A stretch of DNA of 64,000 nucleotides, taken from Ostreococcus lucimarinus CCE9901 (Eukaryota > Chlorophyta > Mamiellophyceae > Mamiellales > Bathycoccaceae). The notes under the pieces are model-generated. The model had not been told where the DNA came from, made no database searches, and saw only the letters and a list, made by a program, of their open reading frames with translations. Shown here piece by piece: positions 45,328 to 53,190 of this stretch. Numbering within the stretch: position 1 is the stretch's first letter; each line of letters begins with the position of its first letter. The translations under genes were made by a program, and so were the position numbers. The stretch lies in contig NC_009366.1 of assembly GCF_000092065.1 (NCBI RefSeq), positions 378,001-442,000 on the forward strand, written 5' to 3'.

Positions 45328-47028
45328 ATGTTCGCGACCGCGCGCGCGCCCGGCGCGGCGGCCGGCGCGGCGACGCGCGCGACGCGACGGGGAAATCAAC
45401 GCGAGGGCGCGACGACGCGCGCGGCGACGACGACGACGCGACGCGCGATGCGCGTGCGCGCGCGCGCGGCGTGCAAACTGACCACGTCCGTCATCGCGCC
45501 GAACCTGGAGCTCGCGCTGCGGGACGTGGACGACGCCGTGAGGAAGGGCGCGGACGTCGTGGAGCTCAGGGTGGATTTCTTGCGCGACGACGCGGCGCGC
45601 GGGACGCTGGGCGACGCGATCGAAGCGCTGATTAAAGCGTCGCCGGTGCCGGTGATCGTGACGAATCGACCGACTTGGGAGGGAGGGCAAGATGATGGGG
45701 ACGAGAGCGCGCGGTTGGAGGCGCTTTGGAGGGCGCACGAGTGCGGGGCGGCGTACGTGGATTGCGAGGCGCTCGCGGCGGAGCGATTCTTCGCGGCGAA
45801 ACCGGCGACGGCGACGCTGAGGAATGGGAAGACTAAGATCATTTTGAGCTCGCATAATTACGATGAGACGCCGAACGATGAGATTTTGGCGGAGATTCAC
45901 GCGAAGTGCGTGCGCTTGGGGGCGGATATCGTCAAGATGGCGTCGGTGTGTAACGCGGTGGAGGACGTGGCGCGATTGGAGAAGCTCTTGCGCACGAAGG
46001 GAAGGGAGATCGAGACGATCGTTTTGGGCATGAGCGAGCACGGACAAGTGTCTCGATTGCTCGCGGCGAAGTTTGGAAGCTTTTTGACGTTCGGGGCGAT
46101 TCGAAGAGGGGAAGAGAGCGCACCGGGGCAGCCGTTGCTCGAAGAGCTGCGAGATTTGTATCGCGTGCCGACGCAGACGGCGGCGACAAAGGTGATGGGC
46201 GTGATCGGGAACCCGATCGGACACAGTAAGTCACCGGCGTTACACAATCCTTGTCTCGCCGCCGCGGGCGTGGATGCGTGCTACGTCCCGTTACTCGTCA
46301 AGGATATCAAAACCTTTCTCGCGTCGCCGCTCTTCGGGTCGAAGGACTTTGTGGGGTTTAGCGTGACGATTCCGCATAAGGAAGACGCCTTGGAGTGCTG
46401 CGCCGAGGTCGACCCCGTGGCGAAGCAAATCGGCGCGGTGAACACGTTGGTTCGTCAACCGGATGGATCGTTAAAGGGTTACAACACCGATTATGTCGCC
46501 GCGATCGAGGCTATCGAAAACGCGATGGAGAAGAAAACGGGCGTCGCCGCCGCGAAGTCCTTGGCTGGGAAAACAGTCGTCGTCATCGGCGCCGGCGGTG
46601 CGGGCAAGGCTTTGGCGTTCGGCGCTAAGTTTAAGGGCGCCAACGTCGTCATCGCCAATCGCAGCGTCGAGCGCGCACAGGCGCTCGCTGACGCGTGCGG
46701 CGGCGTCGCGGTGTCGCTCGAAGATTTAGCGAGCGGTAGCGTCGTCGGCGACGTCTTGGCCAATAGCACCTCGGTCGGGATGCAACCGAACGTTGAAGAC
46801 ACGCCGACGCCAGCGTCTGTACTCGGAGGGTTTTCCGTCGTCTTCGACGCGGTGTACACCCCGCTCGAGACGCGGCTCTTGCGCGAAGCCAAGGCGAGTG
46901 GGTGCGAAATCGCGAGCGGGCTGGACATGTTCGTCGGGCAAGCGGCGAGGCAGTTCGAGCTCTTCACCGGGAAAGAGGCCGAGGTTGAGCTCATGCGCGA
47001 CGCCGTGTTGTCGAGCATAAAAAGGTAA
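45328..47028 (+). CDS. DHQ-SDH: Bifunctional 3-dehydroquinate dehydratase/shikimate dehydrogenase
   Basis: 566 aa, with a plastid presequence of about 50 residues (MFATARAPGAAAGAATRATR). Type I dehydroquinase at about 52-285: VELRVDFLRDD, ILSSHNYDETP (catalytic His) and DIVKMASVCN (Schiff-base Lys near 203). Shikimate dehydrogenase at about 290-560: NPIGHSKSPALHN, SVTIPHKEDALECC (catalytic Lys), a NTLVRQPDG segment, GAGGAGKALAFGA (nucleotide binding), and NRSVERAQAL. The NRS following the second strand is the NADP-type pattern. The fusion is the plant arrangement. It carries out steps three and four of the plastid shikimate pathway to aromatic amino acids. Confidence 0.96.
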   Translation: MFATARAPGAAAGAATRATRRGNQREGATTRAATTTTRRAMRVRARAACKLTTSVIAPNLELALRDVDDAVRKGADVVELRVDFLRDDAARGTLGDAIEALIKASPVPVIVTNRPTWEGGQDDGDESARLEALWRAHECGAAYVDCEALAAERFFAAKPATATLRNGKTKIILSSHNYDETPNDEILAEIHAKCVRLGADIVKMASVCNAVEDVARLEKLLRTKGREIETIVLGMSEHGQVSRLLAAKFGSFLTFGAIRRGEESAPGQPLLEELRDLYRVPTQTAATKVMGVIGNPIGHSKSPALHNPCLAAAGVDACYVPLLVKDIKTFLASPLFGSKDFVGFSVTIPHKEDALECCAEVDPVAKQIGAVNTLVRQPDGSLKGYNTDYVAAIEAIENAMEKKTGVAAAKSLAGKTVVVIGAGGAGKALAFGAKFKGANVVIANRSVERAQALADACGGVAVSLEDLASGSVVGDVLANSTSVGMQPNVEDTPTPASVLGGFSVVFDAVYTPLETRLLREAKASGCEIASGLDMFVGQAARQFELFTGKEAEVELMRDAVLSSIKR

Positions 47029-47107
47029 GCGTGTAGCGGCGTTGTTGGATACAAAATGCGATAATAATATTCTTACAACGAGACATTGTACAGCGCGCTC
47101 GTTCGTC

Positions 47108-47929
47108 TTACGCCGCGAGTTCGAGCGCTTCGAGCGCCTTGGCCGCGAGCGCAGCCTTTTGCGCCTCTTTCGCCGCGTGCTCCTCTTCGCGTCGACGCAA
47201 GCGCGCCGCCGCCTTCGCCGCTTCCTTCTCCTGTTTTTTCTGCTTGCTCTCCGCCCGCTTCGCGCTCTTCGGACCGAGCTTGCCCGGCGACGTCGACCGC
47301 GCCGAGACGCGTCGTCCATCGTCCCCGACCGCCCTCGGCGCCGACGCCGGCGACGCCGACGCCTCCCCGTCGTGTTTCGGCGGTTTCTTCTTCGCCGCCG
47401 CCGTCGCCGCCGGCTCTTTCCCTCGCCCGCTCGCCGTCGGTCGCGCGTAGCTCCTCGAGCCTCCGTTCGACACGAACCCCCCTCGACCAAACTTTCGATT
47501 CCCCAGCACCAGCCTTCGCGCGCGCCCCCGCATCAGCGCCTCCTCCAGCGCATCGCTCCCATCGCTCCCGTCGCTCCCGTCTCGCCCGTCCTCGTCGCCG
47601 TCGTCCCATCCCTCGCCCTCGCGTCCCCTCGTCGCCCACCGCGCGCGCCGCAGCAGGCACAGCGACTCCTCCTGCATCCCCCCGTCCTCGAGCGCGCGTC
47701 CGTCCAGCGCGCGTCGCACCAGCACGCGCTCGCACGACGCCTGGCACAGCGGGCACCGCGTCCGCGCCCCCGCGCGCGTGAACTCGGCCCACTTGGTCAC
47801 GCAGGACGCGCAGAACGCGTGCAGGCACGCCACGACGAGCGCGACGTCGCGCGCGTCCGGGCGCGCGAGGCAGACGGCGCACGTCGGCGACGCGCGCGCG
47901 TCGTCGTCGTCCGGCGCGACGCGCGACAT
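47108..47929 (-). CDS. RING-type zinc-finger protein, unknown target
   Basis: 273 aa from ATG MSRVAPDDDDARAS. A C3HC4 RING at about 16-64: CAVCLARPDARDV, ACLHAFCASCVTKWAEF and CPLCQASCERVLV. Such domains usually make an E3 ubiquitin ligase. The rest is low complexity: GSDGSDGSDALEEALM, Ser/Gly/Lys-rich sequence, and an Ala/Lys/Glu-rich coiled coil (KQEKEAAKAAARLRRREEEH) at the C terminus. No family could be assigned. It converges on DHQ/SDH with 79 bp between stops and is head to head with the DMT transporter, 222 bp between start codons. Confidence 0.75.
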   Translation of the reverse strand: MSRVAPDDDDARASPTCAVCLARPDARDVALVVACLHAFCASCVTKWAEFTRAGARTRCPLCQASCERVLVRRALDGRALEDGGMQEESLCLLRRARWATRGREGEGWDDGDEDGRDGSDGSDGSDALEEALMRGRARRLVLGNRKFGRGGFVSNGGSRSYARPTASGRGKEPAATAAAKKKPPKHDGEASASPASAPRAVGDDGRRVSARSTSPGKLGPKSAKRAESKQKKQEKEAAKAAARLRRREEEHAAKEAQKAALAAKALEALELAA

Positions 47930-48151
47930 GGCGCGCGCGACGTCGCGCGGCGCGACGGCGAGTGCGGCGCGCGTCAACGGATAAGCCGCGCGACGCGACG
48001 CGACAGCGCGACGCGCGACGCGCGCGAACGGCGCGACGACATGCGAGCGACGCGCGCGGGGATTTATCTCTAGCTCTTCGCGGCGCGCGCGCGGCGCGAG
48101 GGCGCGCGCGAGGGCGCGCGCGGGACGGCGGCGGCGGCGGGACGGGACGGG

Positions 48152-49165
48152 ATGGCGACGGAAAAAGACGCCGAACGCGGCGACGGGACGCTCGCGAGGC
48201 GGTCGAGCCTGAGCGAGAGCTTCAGCGAGCACGATCGAGGGCAGATCGTGAATCACGCGGCGCTGTGGACGGCGCAGTTGATTTGGGCGCTCATGCACGT
48301 GCTGAGCCACGACGCGCTCGAGCACGTCGAGCCGACGGCGTTCTGCGCGCTCAGGCTCGCGCTGGCGCTGCCGTTTCTGGCGATATCGGCGAGGAAGGAG
48401 GGCGGGAGTCTGCCGTGGCGCGCGGTCGCGACGTGGGTGGTGCCGATGGGGGCGATGATCGGCGCGGCGTATCTGTTGGTCTTCGTGGCGAACGCGCGCT
48501 CGGGACCGACGCTCGTGGCGTGCGTGCAGCCGATCATGCCGGTGTCGGTGGCGGTGATGAGTTATGTGATAGGATTGGAGCGCATGACGCGCGTGAAGGC
48601 GCTGGGCGTGATCGTCGTTTTCGCGGGAACGGTCACCGCGCTGCGCGCGTACGAAATTTTTCAAACGGGCGGGATGAATTTTTTGGACATCTTTCTCTTG
48701 CTGTCGCAGACGAATTCGTACGCCGTCTACGTCGTGATGCTCGGCGTGGCGACGAAAACGTACCCGTATCCATTGCTGTTCTTATTCCTCGCCACCGCCG
48801 TGGCCGAGTTCGTCGTCTTGCTCATCGCGATTCCGGCGTTCGCCCGACTCGACGTCTCCCGCGTTCCCGCGTCCGCCTGGGGCGCCGTCGTCTTCGCGGG
48901 ATGGGGCTCGTCCGTCTTCGCCCACTCCCTGAATTCTTGGGCCGTCGCTCGCGTCAAGGGCGTCTTGCCCACCGTCTACTCCGGCGTCCAAGTCATCTTC
49001 ACCATCGTTCTCAGTCGCGTGTTCCTTCGCGAGCGTCTGCCGTGGGATCGAGGCGTCGGCATCGCCGTCACCATCCTCGGCGTCTGTTTAGTCGCGCGCG
49101 CCAAGTACGCCGAGACGCCCGACGCGACGCGTCGCGACGCGCCCTCGCGCTCGTGCGGCGCATAG
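48152..49165 (+). CDS. EamA-type drug/metabolite transporter
   Basis: 337 aa with about ten membrane helices in two EamA halves: AALWTAQLIWALMHVLSHDAL (helix 1), EPTAFCALRLALALPFLAI, SGPTLVACVQPIMPVSVAVM at the end of the first half, and the second half AGWGSSVFAHSLNSWAVARV, GVLPTVYSGVQVIFTIVLS and RERLPWDRGVGIAVTILGVCLVA. This is the DMT superfamily (plant WAT1/UMAMIT or bacterial YdcZ-like exporters). The substrate cannot be told; amino acids, purines or other metabolites are typical. Confidence 0.85.
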   Translation: MATEKDAERGDGTLARRSSLSESFSEHDRGQIVNHAALWTAQLIWALMHVLSHDALEHVEPTAFCALRLALALPFLAISARKEGGSLPWRAVATWVVPMGAMIGAAYLLVFVANARSGPTLVACVQPIMPVSVAVMSYVIGLERMTRVKALGVIVVFAGTVTALRAYEIFQTGGMNFLDIFLLLSQTNSYAVYVVMLGVATKTYPYPLLFLFLATAVAEFVVLLIAIPAFARLDVSRVPASAWGAVVFAGWGSSVFAHSLNSWAVARVKGVLPTVYSGVQVIFTIVLSRVFLRERLPWDRGVGIAVTILGVCLVARAKYAETPDATRRDAPSRSCGA

Positions 49166-49173
49166 TTTTCGTA

Positions 49174-49217
49174 GCGCCTAGCCTTCATTTAATTCGCGCC
49201 TAGCCTTCATTTAATTC
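49174..49217. repeat. 22-bp perfect tandem repeat after the DMT gene
   Basis: Two exact copies of a 22-bp AT-rich unit (starts gcgcctagcc, ends atttaattc), 8 bp past the DMT stop codon. It is probably a recent local duplication in the 3' untranslated region. Confidence 0.92.
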
Positions 49218-49253
49218 GCGTCTCGTCGGCCAGTCGGCGCTCGCGCTCGAACC

Positions 49254-49280
49254 AAACCCTCACAACTCCCCTCAGGGTTT
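49254..49280. promoter_or_regulatory. Telo-box-like inverted repeat upstream of RraA-KDPG aldolase gene
   Basis: aaaccct at 49254-49260 and agggttt at 49274-49280, a 7-bp inverted repeat with a 13-nt loop, 85 bp before the start codon. It could be a pair of telo-box-like promoter elements or a leader hairpin; neither use can be shown from sequence. Confidence 0.4.
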
Positions 49281-49364
49281 TAGTTTTAGCCGCACGTCTC
49301 GTCCGCACATCGCGACGCGTCGGCCTCGCCGCGAACGGTTCCCTCGCGCGGACCTCGACTCGTC

Positions 49365-51026
49365 ATGTCGCACGCCGCGCACCTCCGCCGCGCGCTCTCG
49401 CGCGCGCTCTCGCGCGCGAGCGCCGCGCGCGCGCCGCTCGGCCCGGTCGCGAACCCTGGAGCGACACCCGATCGCGCCGCCGCGCTGAAGCGCGACGCGC
49501 TCCGCGCCTACGCCACGGGCCCGGCGCGACACGAGAAACAAATCTCCGACGATCTGCTCGCGAAGCTCGGCGGGCTGTCCACGCAGGCGCTGATCGATGG
49601 ATTGTGGGTCATGGGATGGCCGACGAGCCACGTGATGGGCGCGCGACCGCTCACGGAGGGACAAAAGAAACTGGTCGGACGCGCGGTGACGCTTCGATTC
49701 GTGCCGCAGCGACCGGATATCGCGGCGAGTAAACCGGCGGGGATGGAATCGCCGGAATACGAGGCGTTTGAACAGACCGGGCCGAACGAGTGCGTGGTCA
49801 TGGAGAGCGTCGGGCCGTGGGAGAGCGTCGGCGGCGATATCAAGTTTTTACGATTGGCGCAGCTTAAATGCGCGGGATTAGTGACCGATGGAAGCGTGAG
49901 AGACACCGCGGTGTTGCGGGAGTACGGATTTCCGGTGTTTTCGATTTCGACGACGCCGAGACAAGGACCGCACGTGCACCAGCCGTGGGAGGCGAACGGC
50001 GTCATCACGTGCGGCGGCATCGTCGTGCGACCGGGCGACGCGATCATCGGCGATCAAGACGGCGTTGTCGTTATTCCAGCGTCTCACGCGCAGGAAGTGT
50101 ACGATATCGCGCACTCTCGAGAGATTGTCGAGGATATCGTGAAGACGGAGCTCGCGACAAATCCGGGTCCGCCGGGCAAATTTTATCCGTTTGTGAGCGG
50201 CAAGATCAAGAAGGACTCGCCGTTGTGCAAGTTGCTCGCGAGCAAGGGCTACGACTCGAGCAAGTTTGCGCACACCGCCGCGAACCCGGGCGCTCGCGCC
50301 GGTCTCGGTGGTATTCCGAAGAGCCGCAATACGCTCGGCGCGCGCAGATCGATGAGCCAACAAGTTCGTCACAAGTCGTACATGCGAACCGACGCCGAGT
50401 TCAACGAAGTGCTCGATCAGTTTGCCAAGCACAAGGCGTGTGCTGTCCTCCGCACGGGAGTCGAAGGTGCGGCGTACAACGCCATGGACGCCGCCGTCCA
50501 AGGCGGCTTCAAGCTCGTTGAATTCACCCTCACCACCCCAGGCTGCCTCGACGCGGTTTCCCGATTTGCCTCCCGCACCGACGTCTTGACCGGCTGCGGT
50601 ACTATTCTCAACATCGACGACGCCAAGAGAGCTTTGGACGCTGGGTCGAAATTTATCGTTGCTCCGATTTTGATTCCGGAAGTTGTCGAGTGGTGCGCGG
50701 CGAACAAAATCGTCTGCATCCCGGGCTGCCAAACCCCGAGCGAGTTGTACCGCGCGTACAGCCTCGGCGCCCCCGTGCAAAAGCTCTTCCCGGGTGTCGC
50801 CGGTGGCCCTAACTGGGTTCGCGCCGTCGCCTCGGCGCTTCCGATGCTTCGAATCAACCCGACGTCGGGCGTCGAAATCGACACCGCCGCCGACTACTTG
50901 CGTGCGGGCGCCGCCTCTCTCGGTTTCGTCGCCCCGGCGTTCGATCAAAACGCCATCAAGGCGGGTGATTGGGACGCCATCTCCAAGCGTGCGACTGAAA
51001 TTATTGCCGCCGTGAAGGCCGCGTAA
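49365..51026 (+). CDS. RraA-like/HMG aldolase domain fused to KDPG aldolase
   Basis: 553 aa with a short organelle-type presequence (MSHAAHLRRALSRALSRASA). Residues about 55-280 are RraA/HMG-aldolase-like: LSTQALIDGLWVMGWP, ESVGGDIKFLRLAQLK, the metal/substrate motif GLVTDGSVRDT near 170-180, and GDQDGVVVIPASHAQEV. Residues about 345-550 form a complete 2-keto-3-deoxy-6-phosphogluconate aldolase: AVLRTGVEGAAYNAM, the catalytic Glu in LVEFTLTTPG near 385, TGCGTIL, and the Schiff-base Lys in VQKLFPGVAGGPNW near 472. KDPG aldolase is the last step of the Entner-Doudoroff route to pyruvate and glyceraldehyde 3-phosphate. RraA-like enzymes split 4-hydroxy-4-methyl-2-oxoglutarate or oxaloacetate, so both halves may release pyruvate. 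Confidence 0.88.
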   Translation: MSHAAHLRRALSRALSRASAARAPLGPVANPGATPDRAAALKRDALRAYATGPARHEKQISDDLLAKLGGLSTQALIDGLWVMGWPTSHVMGARPLTEGQKKLVGRAVTLRFVPQRPDIAASKPAGMESPEYEAFEQTGPNECVVMESVGPWESVGGDIKFLRLAQLKCAGLVTDGSVRDTAVLREYGFPVFSISTTPRQGPHVHQPWEANGVITCGGIVVRPGDAIIGDQDGVVVIPASHAQEVYDIAHSREIVEDIVKTELATNPGPPGKFYPFVSGKIKKDSPLCKLLASKGYDSSKFAHTAANPGARAGLGGIPKSRNTLGARRSMSQQVRHKSYMRTDAEFNEVLDQFAKHKACAVLRTGVEGAAYNAMDAAVQGGFKLVEFTLTTPGCLDAVSRFASRTDVLTGCGTILNIDDAKRALDAGSKFIVAPILIPEVVEWCAANKIVCIPGCQTPSELYRAYSLGAPVQKLFPGVAGGPNWVRAVASALPMLRINPTSGVEIDTAADYLRAGAASLGFVAPAFDQNAIKAGDWDAISKRATEIIAAVKAA

Positions 51027-51115
51027 ACGATTTTATTCGTACAAATCCGTCCACGTTGAAATATAAAAACATCTCAAGAATGACAACGCTTCTAAATAAT
51101 GGAATCGCGCGACTT

Positions 51116-53023
51116 TTACTTCCTACTCGAACACGAAAAAACCGTCGGTCGATAGTTCGGGACATACATGGTTGAATACACGTACTCGCTCATCGCTTCC
51201 TCGCCCTGCGCGACGATGTGACGAATGTCTTCCGGCACTCGACCCTCGCGCGCGGCGGCTTCGATGACCTTGATCGCAACGTACGCCGAGATATCGCGGA
51301 TGCGATCGATACGCGGAAAGATAGTGCCTTCTGTGTATTGTTCGGGCGTGAGCATAGCTGGGATAGCCATCGCGGCGGCTTGAAGCATCGCGTCGGAGAT
51401 GACAGACGATTTCGACAGCAACGCACCGAGACCAAGTCCGGGAAAGACGTAAAAGTTATTGCCCTGATTCGCCTTCATCACTCTGCCATTAATCTCGACA
51501 TCGCTGAACGGCGAACCAGATGAAAAGATAGCCCTTCCGTCAGTCGCGTTCGCGGCGTCCTCCGCCGTACATTCGGCACGAGACGTCGGATTTGAGAGCG
51601 GCATGATAATCGGGCGCTCGTTTATTTTACCCATTTCCTCAAGCACCTCCTTCGAAAATAGCCCCTTCACCGTGGAAACGCCGAGTAAAACCGTGGGTTT
51701 CGCCTTTTTAATCACGTCCATGAGCGACGCGCCCTCGGGCATGTCGTTTCGGTTGCGTGCGAAACCTTTCAGCGGCTCCTGTCCGGGATCGTCCAACGCG
51801 CGTTCGGCGGTGACCAGCCCGTTGGCGTCGATGATGTAAAATCTCTTGTATGCTTCCTCGGCCGTCAATCCATTCGCAACCATAGCTTGGTGTAGGAATG
51901 ATGCTATACCACATCCCGCGCTTCCAGCGCCGCACATGACGAAGGTTTGTTTGACAATATCCTTGCGATGACCATGAAGACACTTCATCGCTCCGTACAC
52001 GCCGGCTAGGACGACGGCCGCGGTGCCTTGGATATCATCGTTGAAGCACAGAACTTCATCGCGATAGTGCTGCAAAATTTTGTTCGCGTGCTTCGTTTGA
52101 AAGTCTTCGAACTGAATCAACGCGTTTGGCCACCGGTTTCGCACGCCGCGAATAAACTCCTCCACAAACGCGTAATACTCCTCACCTTCCAGTCGCTTGT
52201 GCGGCGACCCGAGATAATAGGGATCGTTCAAAAGATCTGGATTGTTCGTGCCAACGTCGAGGACGACTGGCAAAACATGCTGCGGATCAAAACCACCCCC
52301 GGCGACGTACAGGTCCAATTTCCCTTGCGAAATTCCCATACCATTCATGCCGAGATCGCCCAAACCCAAAATCCTCGACCCGTCGGTGACCACTATGACG
52401 GAGACGTTCCGTTTCCAGTTGAACATCATCGAGTTAAAATCGCCCCTATCCTCGCGCGAAAAGTACATCCCTCTCGCCCGGCGCAATAACTTTGAATATT
52501 CAAGGCACGCGTCTCCGACCGTCGGCGTGTAAATCACCGGCGCTAATTCCTCGATGTGATCGTGCACCAGGCGATAAAACAACGTCTCGTTACGATCCTT
52601 CAAATCTTGAAGGTGACTCCACCGATCCAGCGGACGCTTCAGCGCTTTATTTTGCGCCCATATCTTCACCGCTTGCTGTCCGATCGTGAAGAACCGCGGC
52701 GGCACGAGCCCGCGAATGCCCAATCGTTCGCGTTCGCTCGCGCTGAACCCGGTGCCTTTATTGTATATGGGATTGTGGAGCACCTCGATGCCGCGCGACG
52801 TGTCGGGATGCATCACCACCACGTCGTCCACCGCGCGCCTGTGACTGTTCGTCCCGATGGGTTCGATCATGCTCGACGCTCGCGAGCGCTCGTCGTCGTC
52901 GAGCAGCGCGCCGACGGCGTTCGACGACGCGGTGGTCGTTGCCGCGTCGCGCGCGAAAATCGACGCGGTGCCGCGCGCGGTGGACGCGAGCGCGCGCGAG
53001 CGCGCGACGGACGCGGAGAGCAT
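51116..53023 (-). CDS. NAD(P)-dependent malic enzyme, organelle-targeted
   Basis: 635 aa; the ATG at 53023 begins a presequence of about 45 residues (MLSASVARSRALASTARGTA). The catalytic core shows NPIYNKGTGFSASERERLGI, PVIYTPTVGDACLEYS (catalytic Tyr), QFEDFQTKHANKIL (Lys and metal Glu/Asp), CFNDDIQGTAAVVLAGV, and the nucleotide-binding GAGSAGCGIASFL near 365. The GAGSAGCGIA form is closer to bacterial MaeA-type enzymes than to the GAGEA(G/A)-type plant NADP enzyme. It converts malate to pyruvate and CO2. Coenzyme preference cannot be fixed by eye. Its stop lies 90 bp from that of the convergent RraA-KDPG gene, and both make pyruvate. Confidence 0.92.
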   Translation of the reverse strand: MLSASVARSRALASTARGTASIFARDAATTTASSNAVGALLDDDERSRASSMIEPIGTNSHRRAVDDVVVMHPDTSRGIEVLHNPIYNKGTGFSASERERLGIRGLVPPRFFTIGQQAVKIWAQNKALKRPLDRWSHLQDLKDRNETLFYRLVHDHIEELAPVIYTPTVGDACLEYSKLLRRARGMYFSREDRGDFNSMMFNWKRNVSVIVVTDGSRILGLGDLGMNGMGISQGKLDLYVAGGGFDPQHVLPVVLDVGTNNPDLLNDPYYLGSPHKRLEGEEYYAFVEEFIRGVRNRWPNALIQFEDFQTKHANKILQHYRDEVLCFNDDIQGTAAVVLAGVYGAMKCLHGHRKDIVKQTFVMCGAGSAGCGIASFLHQAMVANGLTAEEAYKRFYIIDANGLVTAERALDDPGQEPLKGFARNRNDMPEGASLMDVIKKAKPTVLLGVSTVKGLFSKEVLEEMGKINERPIIMPLSNPTSRAECTAEDAANATDGRAIFSSGSPFSDVEINGRVMKANQGNNFYVFPGLGLGALLSKSSVISDAMLQAAAMAIPAMLTPEQYTEGTIFPRIDRIRDISAYVAIKVIEAAAREGRVPEDIRHIVAQGEEAMSEYVYSTMYVPNYRPTVFSCSSRK

Positions 53024-53190
53024 CGCACGTCGCGTCGGTCGCGTCGACTGGATCCGCGCGGGAGCGCGGCGTCGACGTGTGGCGTCGCGATTTGGGTTTA
53101 TCTGCTTTCCCGGCGACGGGGACGGGACGGGACGGGACGCGACGAACGCGACGGAATGTAGACTATCGATTGAAACGATTATGGCTAAGG

